A stretch of 64,000 bases of DNA from a virus. The stretch is from the IMG/VR virus record IMGVR_UViG_3300017971_007915, positions 1 through 64,000 of that record; one strand, given 5' to 3'. Positions 1 through 7,491 of this stretch are shown one piece after another. The notes beneath the pieces are model-generated. The model was given only the letters and a program-made list of their open reading frames with translations. It was not told the DNA's origin and did no database searches. The first letter of the stretch is position 1. The number at the start of each line of letters is the position of its first letter. The position numbers and the translations under genes were made by a program.

Positions 1-381
1 TTATTGATCAAATATATTATCTAAAACCATTTTCTTCAATTTTTTTAATTTATTTTCATTTATTTCACATTCCCAAATAATTAAAACATTCCAACCAAGT
101 TTTTTTAATTCTTTTTTATTTCTTTTATCTCTTTCAATATTTTTTTGAAATTTATCTTCCCAATATTTACTATTAGTGGCTGGCATTGATGCTCTTTTAC
201 AATTTTTATGCCTATGCCAAAAACAACCATGAACAAATATAATAGTATTATATTTTTTTAATACAATATCAGGTTTTCCTGGTAAATTTTCTACATTTAT
301 TCTAAACCTAAAACCTTCGCCATGTAACCATTTCCTAACAAGTTTTTCCGGTGTTGTGTTTGAAGAAGGTACTTTTGACAT
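1..381 (-). CDS. vsr: Vsr-type very short patch repair endonuclease
   Basis: This 126-residue protein nicks DNA beside T:G mismatches created when 5-methylcytosine deaminates, which limits the mutational cost of cytosine methylation. The Vsr core is seen in order: a Leu-Pro-Gly-Lys-Pro-Asp-Ile motif carrying the catalytic Asp (about residue 38), then Ile-Phe-Val-His-Gly-Cys-Phe-Trp-His-Arg-His (residues 48-58), then Asn-Ile-Glu-Arg-Asp and a Gly-Trp-Asn-Val-Leu-Ile-Ile-Trp-Glu-Cys end typical of the family. Length is slightly below the usual 130-150. The stop lies at bases 1-3, so the gene is complete. An AAGGGA RBS precedes the start. It lies downstream of a C5 methyltransferase, the usual arrangement in type II R-M units. 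Confidence 0.93.
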   Translation of the reverse strand: MSKVPSSNTTPEKLVRKWLHGEGFRFRINVENLPGKPDIVLKKYNTIIFVHGCFWHRHKNCKRASMPATNSKYWEDKFQKNIERDKRNKKELKKLGWNVLIIWECEINENKLKKLKKMVLDNIFDQ

Positions 382-418
382 AATTTCCCTTCTTTTTTTT
401 TTGAAAATTTATCCATTA

Positions 419-667
419 TTACTTAGTAAATTCTTTGTAAAGTAATACTGACCGTTTTAACTGTGATTTAACTGAAGGTGAAAGCTCTTTAAATTTGTCA
501 TTACTTGAGACATCAAATATTATTTTATCAATAGATTTATTAAAGTTTACATTAAATAAACTTGAAACACGTTTTAATCTTGATAAAACATCTCTTGCGG
601 ATTTAATTTCAAACCCTTTTTCATCGATTAACCATTCTTGAAAATTTGATTTGTCTTTCTCATCCAT
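419..667 (-). CDS. small hypothetical protein of the R-M unit
   Basis: An 82-residue charged protein of unknown function between the methyltransferase and vsr genes. Its start sits directly against the methyltransferase stop (TAA then ATG), so the two are probably translationally coupled. No catalytic motif is visible; the sequence looks helical. A control (C) protein is unlikely because no helix-turn-helix can be recognised. Confidence 0.6.
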   Translation of the reverse strand: MDEKDKSNFQEWLIDEKGFEIKSARDVLSRLKRVSSLFNVNFNKSIDKIIFDVSSNDKFKELSPSVKSQLKRSVLLYKEFTK

Positions 668-1588
668 TTATTTTGCCTTTTTAAAAATTATTGTATTTTG
701 CATATCTATATATTCATTTATACACTTTGCAATAAATTCAGCCATTTTGACAGGTACTGCATTCCCTATCATTTGCTCTAATTCCGTTTTGCTACCTTCC
801 CAATAAAAATCTTTTGGAAATGTCTGAATTCTTGCTCTTTCAATAGTTGTTAAAGGCCTTAATTTGCTTGATTTTTTTATTGGGTCACCGGGATGTCCAG
901 GATAACCTTTAGGGACAGGCCTATTTACACCTCGTATTGTTGGCGAAGGCTCATCAATTGAAAATATTCCCCTCCTATTGTAGTTCCTAGGATGACGATA
1001 AAAATATTCAATATCAAGTTCTTCTCCAAAATAATCTCTTACAGTCATAGGTTTTGTTGAGAGGTTGTTTTGTATTATTTCATCTAAAAATCCATCTTCT
1101 GCATTTTTAACACCCACGCAGAAAAATCTTTTTCTTTTTTGTGGAACACCACAATAACTTGAATCAATAACCTTTTCTGTCAGCCCATAATACGATTCTT
1201 TAAATATTTTTCTAGCCTTTATATAACTATTACTCTTAACAATTCTATCCACATTTTCCATTACAAACCACTCTGGCTTGACCTCTTGAATTATCTTTGC
1301 AAAAGATATAGTTAAATCAGCTCTATCGCCCTCTTTTCTCTTCCCGGCATGTGAAAAATCTTGACATAGAGGTCCACCAATGATTATAAAAGGTTTATGT
1401 TTTGAAATAATTTTCGCAGAATTTTCATGATTCGATAAATCAATATCTGAAATATCATGTTTAAAGTTAGTTTTATATATATTTATTGCTTTTTCCCAGT
1501 TATCAAATGCATGAGCAACATTAAAACCTTCATTCATAAATCCCAAGGACATTCCACCACAGCCAGCAAAGATATCTATTGTTTTCAT
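668..1588 (-). CDS. DNA (cytosine-5-)-methyltransferase, type II R-M
   Basis: A 306-residue C5 cytosine methyltransferase. Motif I (Asp-Ile-Phe-Ala-Gly-Cys-Gly-Gly, residues 5-12) binds SAM. Motif IV reads Gly-Gly-Pro-Leu-Cys-Gln-Asp-Phe-Ser, with catalytic Cys75; the usual Pro-Pro-Cys is Pro-Leu-Cys here. Motif VI is Met-Glu-Asn-Val, and motifs IX-X (Thr-Ile-Arg-Gly; Gln-Met-Ile-Gly-Asn-Ala-Val-Pro) close the protein. The start at 1588 was chosen because a GGAAG RBS lies 8 nt upstream; a longer frame to 1627 has none. It is divergent from the endonuclease gene and followed by vsr. From the partner's family the target is probably GRCGYC, protecting phage or host DNA from the endonuclease. Confidence 0.93.
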   Translation of the reverse strand: MKTIDIFAGCGGMSLGFMNEGFNVAHAFDNWEKAINIYKTNFKHDISDIDLSNHENSAKIISKHKPFIIIGGPLCQDFSHAGKRKEGDRADLTISFAKIIQEVKPEWFVMENVDRIVKSNSYIKARKIFKESYYGLTEKVIDSSYCGVPQKRKRFFCVGVKNAEDGFLDEIIQNNLSTKPMTVRDYFGEELDIEYFYRHPRNYNRRGIFSIDEPSPTIRGVNRPVPKGYPGHPGDPIKKSSKLRPLTTIERARIQTFPKDFYWEGSKTELEQMIGNAVPVKMAEFIAKCINEYIDMQNTIIFKKAK

Positions 1589-1638
1589 ATATTTCTTCCG
1601 ATATTTAATATATGACATAATAATCATATTACAACAAT

Positions 1639-1658
1639 GACGTCAAGTATTTGACGCC
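1639..1658. promoter_or_regulatory. divergent R-M control region with inverted repeat and two GRCGYC sites
   Basis: The 99-bp gap between the divergent methyltransferase and endonuclease starts holds a perfect inverted repeat, CGTCAA-GTAT-TTGACG (1641-1656). Two GRCGYC sequences overlap it: GACGTC at 1639-1644 and GACGCC at 1653-1658. On the minus strand a TTGACG hexamer followed 18 nt later by TATTAT is a plausible -35/-10 for the methyltransferase, so the first site would sit in its promoter. Role in regulation is inferred. Confidence 0.5.
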
Positions 1659-1687
1659 TTTATTATAAAATTTTGAGGTGTTTTTTT

Positions 1688-2737
1688 ATGCCAGAAGAAC
1701 CTAGCCTTTACGGAATAATTAATTCAAATCGAACAGGGGATGATCTTTGGGGAAAAAATCAATTTAATAGTTCATTCCCTGTTTCTTTGGCATGCTACAT
1801 GAGAGACAATGACATTAATGCTATATATTTATCTTTGAATGAAAATCTTGAAGTTGTTGCAAATGAACTACATTTTAATGAAGTTTTTAATACATCTTTA
1901 GACTCAAATGATATATATTTTTCTTTTGAATCAAAATTTGATCCGTATCAAGTTTATTCGTACGATGATATTTCAGGAATTGATCTTGTTGTTAAAGATA
2001 CTTCAGGCAACTTTTTACAACCACTGGAAATTAAATTAACCGTAATACCTGATAATAGTACATATCAAAACAATGAAAGTGAATGGGGTTCAGAAATTGT
2101 AATTAGACCTCCTACTACAAAATATTGTGGCTTAGGCATGGTACATTCCTGTATAAATCAATTAGAGGAAATAAGAAATATATTTGAACCTGTTTGCCAT
2201 GATGTAAGACACTGGGACAGTATTCCCGAAATAAATTCAAAGATGGATGATTTTATTGATGCATTAAATATTTTTGAAAGTCAGTATATTCAATTTCAAA
2301 AACCATTATTATTACAGCCAATATGGAAAACGCAAGGTAAAAGCCCTTTATTAGCAGAGAATGCATTTGATATTTTTGTATGGAGTGATTTTGCTTTAAG
2401 CAGACTTTTTATTGATGCTTCAAACAATAGAAATGATAATGTAACTCGCTTGATGAGAAGTACTGCTCGTTTAACAAGATTTCTTTATGAAATAAGTACA
2501 CGTAGAATTACTCATTTGAATCATATTTACACAGAAATGACATTCGGTCATCAAACTGATAAAGAATTTTCAGTGAATGGTTCAAAAACTGTTCCATATA
2601 TGAATCATGTTAGACGTTTCAATCCCATATTACCCCAAAGTGTTCTTTCTAATATTATTCTTGGTGGTGGTGAAGAAAAATTAAGTCCTGAAAGAAGATT
2701 TGACCAAACGATATACTATACAATTGCAAATAGATAG
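1688..2737 (+). CDS. HindVP-like type II restriction endonuclease
   Basis: A 349-residue protein, the only clear plus-strand gene in the window. Its opening (Pro-Ser-Leu-Tyr-Gly-Ile-Ile-Asn-Ser-Asn-Arg, then Leu-Trp-Gly-Lys-Asn-Gln-Phe-Asn-Ser-Ser-Phe-Pro) matches my memory of the HindVP/HgiDI family of endonucleases cutting GRCGYC. The segment Ile-Asp-Leu-Val-Val-Lys followed by Leu-Glu-Ile-Lys-Leu fits a PD-(D/E)XK active site. The ATG at 1688 has a GAGGTG RBS; an in-frame TTG at 1673 overlaps that RBS and was rejected. It faces away from its methyltransferase, so expression is probably balanced through the shared intergenic region. Confidence 0.8.
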   Translation: MPEEPSLYGIINSNRTGDDLWGKNQFNSSFPVSLACYMRDNDINAIYLSLNENLEVVANELHFNEVFNTSLDSNDIYFSFESKFDPYQVYSYDDISGIDLVVKDTSGNFLQPLEIKLTVIPDNSTYQNNESEWGSEIVIRPPTTKYCGLGMVHSCINQLEEIRNIFEPVCHDVRHWDSIPEINSKMDDFIDALNIFESQYIQFQKPLLLQPIWKTQGKSPLLAENAFDIFVWSDFALSRLFIDASNNRNDNVTRLMRSTARLTRFLYEISTRRITHLNHIYTEMTFGHQTDKEFSVNGSKTVPYMNHVRRFNPILPQSVLSNIILGGGEEKLSPERRFDQTIYYTIANR

Positions 2738-2741
2738 TTTT

Positions 2742-3725
2742 TCAATCAGCCTCCGCCCTCCTTGGCTCCGGCTGACTAAATGTAAGAAGCTCGAAACTGC
2801 GCACAACACGGCGTAATGCGCGGCGCTCCCTGCGGTCGCTTGGGCTTCGCCACATTTTCACCTCCGCTATCGCTACGGTATAATTTGTTATAATTAATTC
2901 ATTGCCAATTTTTCTGGTACCATTTTTACAATTTGAAGTATTATATAACCATGAACGCTCATATATCTGTGCCCAGTTGTATAGATCTCTAATTTCAGGA
3001 CAGTCATCATATGATAAGCAGAAATAAAAACTTGTTTTTTTTAAAATATTTGCTAAGCGATGGTGATCATTTTCCACGAAAGATTTTTGATATGCTCGTT
3101 TTTGGTCTGCATGATAGTACGGTGGGTCTAAATATATCAATACACTTTTACCTTTTTGAGGAGTGTTTATAACATACTCAAAATCTAAACTAGTAAGCTC
3201 AACATTATGAAGTTTGTTGCCAGCATTTTCAATAAATTTACCCCAATTTTGAGGCGGAGAGCTTTTACCTTCTTTATAACCCCAAGCCGGCTTATGTATA
3301 ATGCCTGAGTATGAGGTACGATTTAAATAATAAATTTTAAATGCGTTTTCAAGTAATGATTCCGGTGAAAAATTTTTTATTTCGGCATGCCTTTCTTTTG
3401 TAGCAATTTCTTTTGAAATTAACTTCTGAAGTTTATGACGATTATCATTGCAAGCAATAATATTATAAACATCTATTATATCTTTATCAATATCATTGAG
3501 CCAATTATATTGTGATTTATTTTTCCCAAAAAAAATATTTCCACCACCTACAAACGGTTCTCTAAATTCGTCATGTGGGACACAATTAATGAAAGGTAGA
3601 ATATATTTAAGAGCATAAAATTTACCCCCTGGATATCTAAAAGGTGATGCAACAAAATCGCTTGACTTAATGTAACTACCATCAGAATCAAATTCGATTA
3701 TATTATTGTGAAATATTTTATTCAT
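2742..3725 (-). CDS. D12-class DNA adenine N6-methyltransferase, copy 1
   Basis: A 327-residue Dam-like enzyme. SAM-binding motif: Phe-Arg-Tyr-Pro-Gly-Gly-Lys near residue 30, then Arg-Glu-Pro-Phe-Val-Gly-Gly-Gly. Catalytic motif IV is Asp-Pro-Pro-Tyr (about residue 198). It methylates adenine in duplex DNA; the target is not deducible. About half the residues match the adjacent copy, so the pair is a tandem duplication. Its native end should be near Ile-Ile-Thr-Asn-Tyr, as in copy 2. Instead it continues for about 49 Arg- and Ala-rich residues encoded by the GC-rich segment, which looks like an acquired tail. Likely roles are shielding from host restriction or control of phage functions. Confidence 0.9.
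   Translation of the reverse strand: MNKIFHNNIIEFDSDGSYIKSSDFVASPFRYPGGKFYALKYILPFINCVPHDEFREPFVGGGNIFFGKNKSQYNWLNDIDKDIIDVYNIIACNDNRHKLQKLISKEIATKERHAEIKNFSPESLLENAFKIYYLNRTSYSGIIHKPAWGYKEGKSSPPQNWGKFIENAGNKLHNVELTSLDFEYVINTPQKGKSVLIYLDPPYYHADQKRAYQKSFVENDHHRLANILKKTSFYFCLSYDDCPEIRDLYNWAQIYERSWLYNTSNCKNGTRKIGNELIITNYTVAIAEVKMWRSPSDRRERRALRRVVRSFELLTFSQPEPRRAEAD
2745..2880. repeat. GC-rich foreign segment
   Basis: About 135 bp here are strikingly GC-rich in an AT-rich window, with many CG dinucleotides and an inverted repeat (TCAGCC...GGCTGA, about 2747-2776). The segment lies just past the endonuclease stop and supplies the last roughly 49 codons of the first adenine methylase. The paralogous methylase next door ends before this point. 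It resembles an interspersed repeat copied from another genome, which is an inference from composition only. Confidence 0.55.
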
Positions 3726-3745
3726 GAAAAAGCCTGTTATCGTTA

Positions 3746-4549
3746 TTATATTTCATAATTGGTGATAATTAATTCAAAGCCTAATCTTCTTTTTCCCTTT
3801 TGAATATGTGAATTGTCAACTCTATAGAAAAAATTAGCCTCATGTATATTTGCCCATTTGTACATATCTCTTACTTCAGGAACATCATCATATGTTAAGA
3901 AAAAACTATATTTTGTTTCTTTTAATAGGGATAATAGTCTGTAGTGATCGTCAATGCTAAAACCATTCCTATAATGTTTGTTTTTTGGTGGAGAAAAATA
4001 TGGAGGATCAACATATAATAAAACTTTTGAAGTATTAGTTTGCTTTTTAATTACTTTTTCAAAATCATAGTTTGTCAATTTAATATTTTCAAGTTTTTCA
4101 CCACAAGGTATGATTCTTTCATGCCATCTTTCAGGTGGTAAACTTCTTTTAGGTCTATAACCCCAAGCAGCTGAGGCAAGTTTGCCGCTAAATGATGTCC
4201 TATTTAAATAATAATATTTGAATGCAATTTCCATTTCATTATTTGGGTTGAAATCATATATTTCTTTCCATCTTTCTTTTGATGCAATTTCTTGAGATAA
4301 TTGATTGATTAATTTTGTTCTTTTATTTGGATCGCTCATTATTTTAAAAGTAGTGATTAATTCATTATCAATATCATTGAGCCAATTTTGATTAGATTTA
4401 GGTTTATTGAAAAAAACAGAACCTCCACCTACAAACGGTTCTCTGTATTCTTCGTGTAAAATATTGCTCCAAAAAGGTCTTAAAATATTCAATGCATAAT
4501 ATTTTCCACCAGGATATCTTAATGGTATTGGATGTCTTTTAAGTGTCAT
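3746..4549 (-). CDS. D12-class DNA adenine N6-methyltransferase, copy 2
   Basis: A 267-residue paralogue of the downstream gene, close to the normal length of D12 methylases (260-280). The N-terminal Leu-Arg-Tyr-Pro-Gly-Gly-Lys, the Arg-Glu-Pro-Phe-Val-Gly-Gly-Gly loop and a Val-Asp-Pro-Pro-Tyr catalytic motif are all present. The ATG at 4549 was chosen because a GGAT-type RBS precedes it and because the Tyr-Pro-Gly-Gly-Lys loop then falls about 11 residues in, as is usual; a longer frame to 4663 would add an implausible leader. A sigma-70-like promoter lies just upstream. Two near-identical-architecture methylases suggest two target sites or a recent duplication. Confidence 0.92.
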   Translation of the reverse strand: MTLKRHPIPLRYPGGKYYALNILRPFWSNILHEEYREPFVGGGSVFFNKPKSNQNWLNDIDNELITTFKIMSDPNKRTKLINQLSQEIASKERWKEIYDFNPNNEMEIAFKYYYLNRTSFSGKLASAAWGYRPKRSLPPERWHERIIPCGEKLENIKLTNYDFEKVIKKQTNTSKVLLYVDPPYFSPPKNKHYRNGFSIDDHYRLLSLLKETKYSFFLTYDDVPEVRDMYKWANIHEANFFYRVDNSHIQKGKRRLGFELIITNYEI

Positions 4550-4575
4550 AATCTTATCCTTTTCAATACGTAACA

Positions 4576-4603
4576 AATGTATAGCTGTATGAAAAATTGT
4601 CAA
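4576..4603 (-). promoter_or_regulatory. candidate sigma-70-like promoter for the two adenine methylases
   Basis: On the minus strand, a perfect TTGACA (4603-4598) is followed after 16 nt by TACATT (4581-4576), about 27 nt before the copy 2 start. The spacing is slightly short and the -10 imperfect, so this is only a candidate. Confidence 0.4.
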
Positions 4604-4620
4604 GTAAAAAATTCCATTTA

Positions 4621-4797
4621 TTATAACATAACTACTTCTGAATACATACAGTTTTCTTTGCAAAACTTTGTTTGTTTTATTGTTTCATTGTTTTGTAAAG
4701 CTAACTCCTTTTTTGATATAGAACAATTAATAAAAATACATAATGATAAAATAATAATTTTTTTCCTTTTATTTTCCTTTACGATTTGTGTCTTCAT
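4621..4797 (-). CDS. small putative lipoprotein
   Basis: A 58-residue frame. It begins with a Lys/Arg-rich stretch (residues 1-13), then a hydrophobic Ile-Ile-Ile-Leu-Ser-Leu-Cys-Ile-Phe-Ile-Asn-Cys run whose last Cys (25) could be a lipobox cysteine, then a hydrophilic Cys-containing tail. This looks like a lipidated exported peptide, as used by some phages to block superinfection at the envelope. It starts 6 nt after the upstream gene's stop, but its RBS is weak. The opposite strand also has a frame here, judged spurious. Confidence 0.45.
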   Translation of the reverse strand: MKTQIVKENKRKKIIILSLCIFINCSISKKELALQNNETIKQTKFCKENCMYSEVVML

Positions 4798-4802
4798 TTT
4801 AT

Positions 4803-5072
4803 TTAATGTTTAAAGTCTTTTGTTTCATTTTTATTTAAAAGTTCACTAGATACTGCTATATAATTGAGAATAATATTAGCCATTGCTCCTCTATTGCTTT
4901 CACAAATTTTCATTAATTCTCCCATTAGTGAAAATACATCGTTTTTTATCATAGCTTCTTTTATTAAAGCCTCACCTTTTTCTATCTCTTCACCAGTAAC
5001 ATTTAAAGATTCCAAAATTCTAAAATAGTTTTCCTCTTTTTTTGTTTTTATCCTATTGTTTTTATTCCCCAA
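4803..5072 (-). CDS. hypothetical helical protein
   Basis: An 89-residue, acidic and helical protein with no recognised family. The longest frame starts at a TTG inside the end of the upstream gene and lacks a good RBS; the true start may be a little downstream, after an AGAGG near 5036. It ends 6 nt before the lipoprotein-like gene. Function unknown. Confidence 0.5.
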   Translation of the reverse strand: MGNKNNRIKTKKEENYFRILESLNVTGEEIEKGEALIKEAMIKNDVFSLMGELMKICESNRGAMANIILNYIAVSSELLNKNETKDFKH

Positions 5073-5467
5073 GAAGTGCTTTCTTCATTTTCGTGGCGAC
5101 ATTTATCTGTATTCATATATTTACAATCAATAGGACGAGGCTCATTATCAATTGGTTTAAGGGGTTTCTTTTCATAGTCTTTAAATACAGATTCTAAAAT
5201 ATTGGTTACTTTGTTGTAAATATAATGGCTACCTTCTCCGCATTTGAAATAATCCTCTATACATCTTTTTATTTTATCGTCTATTTCTCTTCTTACTATC
5301 ATTTCTATTGTGCCATCTAGTCCACTAAGATTTTTAGCAAGTTCCTCCTTAACTCTTTGCTCTATGACTTCCCCTAATTCTGAACCATTTATTCCGAGAT
5401 GATGTTTTATTTCGTGAACCATATAGTCAAGTGTTAATGTTACAGTAGGTACTGCTCTAGCATCCAT
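5048..5467 (-). CDS. hypothetical protein
   Basis: A 139-residue protein, helical in the first two thirds (charged heptad-like pattern, residues 15-90), with a short C-terminal Cys/His cluster (Asp-Cys-Lys-Tyr-Met-Asn-Thr-Asp-Lys-Cys-Arg-His) that may bind metal. It is part of the run of small phage genes and sits 1 nt after its upstream neighbour's stop. Not recognised. Confidence 0.6.
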   Translation of the reverse strand: MDARAVPTVTLTLDYMVHEIKHHLGINGSELGEVIEQRVKEELAKNLSGLDGTIEMIVRREIDDKIKRCIEDYFKCGEGSHYIYNKVTNILESVFKDYEKKPLKPIDNEPRPIDCKYMNTDKCRHENEESTSWGIKTIG

Positions 5468-5468
5468 A

Positions 5469-5744
5469 TTAAACCTCCTCTTTATATTTTTCTAATAGTT
5501 CTTTTTTTATTCTTAATCCTTCTGTTCCAAAAGTGTGCTTTATGTTTTCATCTTTAGCACGTTCCAATAAAGCCATTAAAATATTTATATTTTCATCAAA
5601 AACTTTAGTGTGACGTTTGTATCTTTTAAAAGCCTCTTCACCCGCATCGGTAAGTATTCTTAAACAAGTATCACAAATATCGAGTCCATCATCTATTTCT
5701 TTTTCACAGTATTCACATACATTGAGTTCAATTATCTTTTTCAT
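5469..5744 (-). CDS. small zinc-ribbon protein
   Basis: A 91-residue protein with a CxxC pair at residues 10-13 and a second CxxC at 24-27, the layout of a zinc ribbon, followed by a helical, Lys/Glu-rich tail. The start overlaps the end of the preceding small gene, and a GGAGG-type RBS lies inside that gene. Partner and role unknown. Confidence 0.65.
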   Translation of the reverse strand: MKKIIELNVCEYCEKEIDDGLDICDTCLRILTDAGEEAFKRYKRHTKVFDENINILMALLERAKDENIKHTFGTEGLRIKKELLEKYKEEV

Positions 5745-5871
5745 TATCTTCCTCCATTTCTCTTTTTTGATTTAAAACACACTCAAAACAAAGATTAATT
5801 TTGTCTTTTCCGTAGGATCTTACTTTTTCTACACTTCCGCAACAATCACAAGTTTCTTTTTCTTTTTTCAT
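5728..5871 (-). CDS. 47-residue zinc-ribbon microprotein
   Basis: Found by reading the gap between larger genes. It encodes 47 residues with Cys-x-x-Cys-Cys at residues 8-11 and a second CxxxxC-type pair (Cys28, Cys31), then a Lys/Glu tail. Its ATG overlaps the TGA of the upstream gene and its own end overlaps the next start, so it is embedded in a translationally coupled chain. Function unknown; a metal-binding knuckle is the only visible feature. Confidence 0.6.
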   Translation of the reverse strand: MKKEKETCDCCGSVEKVRSYGKDKINLCFECVLNQKREMEEDNEKDN

Positions 5872-5872
5872 A

Positions 5873-6454
5873 TCAACACCATACCCTACTTATCGGACTT
5901 TTCTCATATGTAATCATAATTCTTGAATCTTTAGGTGGTTTTTTTGTTAAATGTAAAACATCTCCATTAGTAGTGCGAATCCCACCAAAACTAGAATCAA
6001 TTATTTTAAATTCATTTTCAGTTATAATACATCCATTAATATATACTGCTCTAACATTTTTAACAACGTATTCTAAATAATAATTACTACTTCTAAAAAA
6101 TCCTGATCCAGTAGTGAATGTTTCGGTTCTTATTTCTTTTTTATTACCATCCTTATAACTATCCTTTTCAACACCATCACTAATTAATACACACCTTTCA
6201 TTAGAAGTCCAAGATTTCTTTTTCTTCTTCTTTATATATTTGGGGCGACCACAATATTCACAAACATCGGAATTCAAACTATAAGGTGCTCCACAACTCT
6301 TGCATTCAGTAAGGTCATATTTCTCTTTAGATTCTTTATGTTGTACTTGGGCATCAACATAAGCCTTGTTTACTGCGGGGTATAATTCTGGAGGACTTAA
6401 TTCAACAAATCCCGTAGATGTTGAAAGAATTTTTAAAAGATCTGCTTGAGTCAT
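5873..6454 (-). CDS. zinc-ribbon protein with C-terminal beta domain
   Basis: A 193-residue protein. The middle carries a clear zinc ribbon (Cys-Lys-Ser-Cys-Gly ... Cys-Glu-Tyr-Cys-Gly, about residues 51-68), followed by a Lys-rich linker and a beta-rich C-terminal region (residues 85-193) with a Gly-Ser-Gly-Phe-Phe turn. No family recognised. The length and architecture suggest an accessory virion or regulatory protein, but nothing in the sequence settles this. Confidence 0.65.
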   Translation of the reverse strand: MTQADLLKILSTSTGFVELSPPELYPAVNKAYVDAQVQHKESKEKYDLTECKSCGAPYSLNSDVCEYCGRPKYIKKKKKKSWTSNERCVLISDGVEKDSYKDGNKKEIRTETFTTGSGFFRSSNYYLEYVVKNVRAVYINGCIITENEFKIIDSSFGGIRTTNGDVLHLTKKPPKDSRIMITYEKSPISRVWC

Positions 6455-6464
6455 TTTGTTCTCC

Positions 6465-6704
6465 TTAAATATCCGTAATTTTTCTATGATGTCTGTATTC
6501 TAGTTCTCTTTTTTTTATTTCGTCCTCATCTAAAATAATTCCTTGAAAAACTTTTTTAACTCGCCACCCATTTTCCCATTTACCATAATCATCTTTTATT
6601 TTTAACAATTTATCTTGTTTAGCAAATTTTTCTGGTATCCAGGAAATTACATTTATTATTCCGTATTTACTCGTTTTTATTAATTTACATTGTTTATACT
6701 TCAT
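6465..6704 (-). CDS. hypothetical basic protein
   Basis: A 79-residue, strongly basic protein. The start at 6704 follows a GAGGAAG RBS; the longer frame to 6719 would put the RBS inside the gene. It has a beta-rich middle (Val-Ile-Ser-Trp-Ile-Pro) and a charged C-terminus. The first few codons overlap the end of the upstream gene. Not recognised. Confidence 0.55.
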   Translation of the reverse strand: MKYKQCKLIKTSKYGIINVISWIPEKFAKQDKLLKIKDDYGKWENGWRVKKVFQGIILDEDEIKKRELEYRHHRKITDI

Positions 6705-6972
6705 CTTCTTCCTCATCATAAAATTCTAAAGCTTCTTTATAGCAATTGGGACAAAGACTATAACAATCACCGTGATAATCTTCGTAAGGAAAGAGGTGTT
6801 CTCCACAAAAATACCCCTCACAATGAAATTCTCCACTACCATGCATAGGCCCACATTTATACGCTAAACCTCTGTCAATCTTGTTATTGCATCCCTCATA
6901 GTCACATACAGCTTCTATACCATATCCTATATCTCTTCCTTTAGAATCTTTTCCACAATAAGCCCAACCCAT
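6694..6972 (-). CDS. Cys/His-rich metal-binding phage protein
   Basis: A 92-residue protein with about ten Cys and several His, arranged as Cys-Asp-Tyr-Glu-Gly-Cys, then Cys-Gly-Pro-Met-His, His-Cys-Glu-Gly-Tyr-Phe-Cys-Gly-Glu-His and Cys-Pro-Asn-Cys. This suggests two or three zinc sites. The pattern Asp-Ile-Gly-Tyr-Gly-Ile-Glu-Ala resembles a conserved small protein found in many phages, with no known function. Start chosen at 6972 after a GGAG RBS. Confidence 0.65.
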   Translation of the reverse strand: MGWAYCGKDSKGRDIGYGIEAVCDYEGCNNKIDRGLAYKCGPMHGSGEFHCEGYFCGEHLFPYEDYHGDCYSLCPNCYKEALEFYDEEEDEV

Positions 6973-7015
6973 TATTTTATTCTCCAATTTAGAAATCTCG
7001 TATCCGAGACGGTTA

Positions 7016-7216
7016 TTAATCATCATCAAAGATAATTGTTTCTATTGGTTTTAATCTTAAACCATAATATGTTTTACATTTATTACATGTAACTTCTATT
7101 ACAAGACTATCGTTATCAATATACATAGATTCACCATCTAAAAACAAGTCAGTTGATCCACACCCACATTTGAATCCATTCTTCATATATGGCTCTAACC
7201 ATTCATTACTAGGCAT
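7016..7216 (-). CDS. small zinc-ribbon protein
   Basis: A 66-residue protein with Cys-Gly-Cys near residue 18 and Cys-Asn-Lys-Cys near residue 46, a treble-clef or ribbon layout, ending in an acidic tail. It abuts its upstream neighbour (shared boundary base). Function unknown. Confidence 0.6.
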   Translation of the reverse strand: MPSNEWLEPYMKNGFKCGCGSTDLFLDGESMYIDNDSLVIEVTCNKCKTYYGLRLKPIETIIFDDD

Positions 7217-7491
7217 TATGTATCTTTATCTCCTATTAATCTAAAAACATAATCTTTCTTTTGCACTTCTTTTTCAAGTGATTTTTCTAAATCAATTATT
7301 TCTTCTTCAAGACCATTAACATAAGAATCCTTTCTATGTATAATTTTAATTATCTCTTTTCTTGTATATCCTAATGATAGCAACAGTCTAAAAAAATCGT
7401 CCATTATTCGGGATAATGGTACTTTTTTATTTCTTTTTATACATATAGTTTTATTTTCATCTTCTATGATTATTTTCATATTATTCATCAC
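7216..7491 (-). CDS. hypothetical protein with C-terminal coiled coil
   Basis: A 91-residue protein. The first half is beta/alpha mixed with a Tyr-Thr-Arg-Lys-Glu-Ile helix start, and the second half (residues 58-85) shows heptad-like Leu/Ile spacing typical of a coiled coil. It overlaps the stop of the upstream membrane-anchored gene. Not recognised. Confidence 0.55.
   Translation of the reverse strand: MMNNMKIIIEDENKTICIKRNKKVPLSRIMDDFFRLLLSLGYTRKEIIKIIHRKDSYVNGLEEEIIDLEKSLEKEVQKKDYVFRLIGDKDT

Noticed and set aside
4577-4813. A 78-codon plus-strand frame with a hydrophobic end
   Set aside because: It runs opposite to a lipoprotein-like minus-strand frame and has no RBS; all neighbours are on the minus strand.
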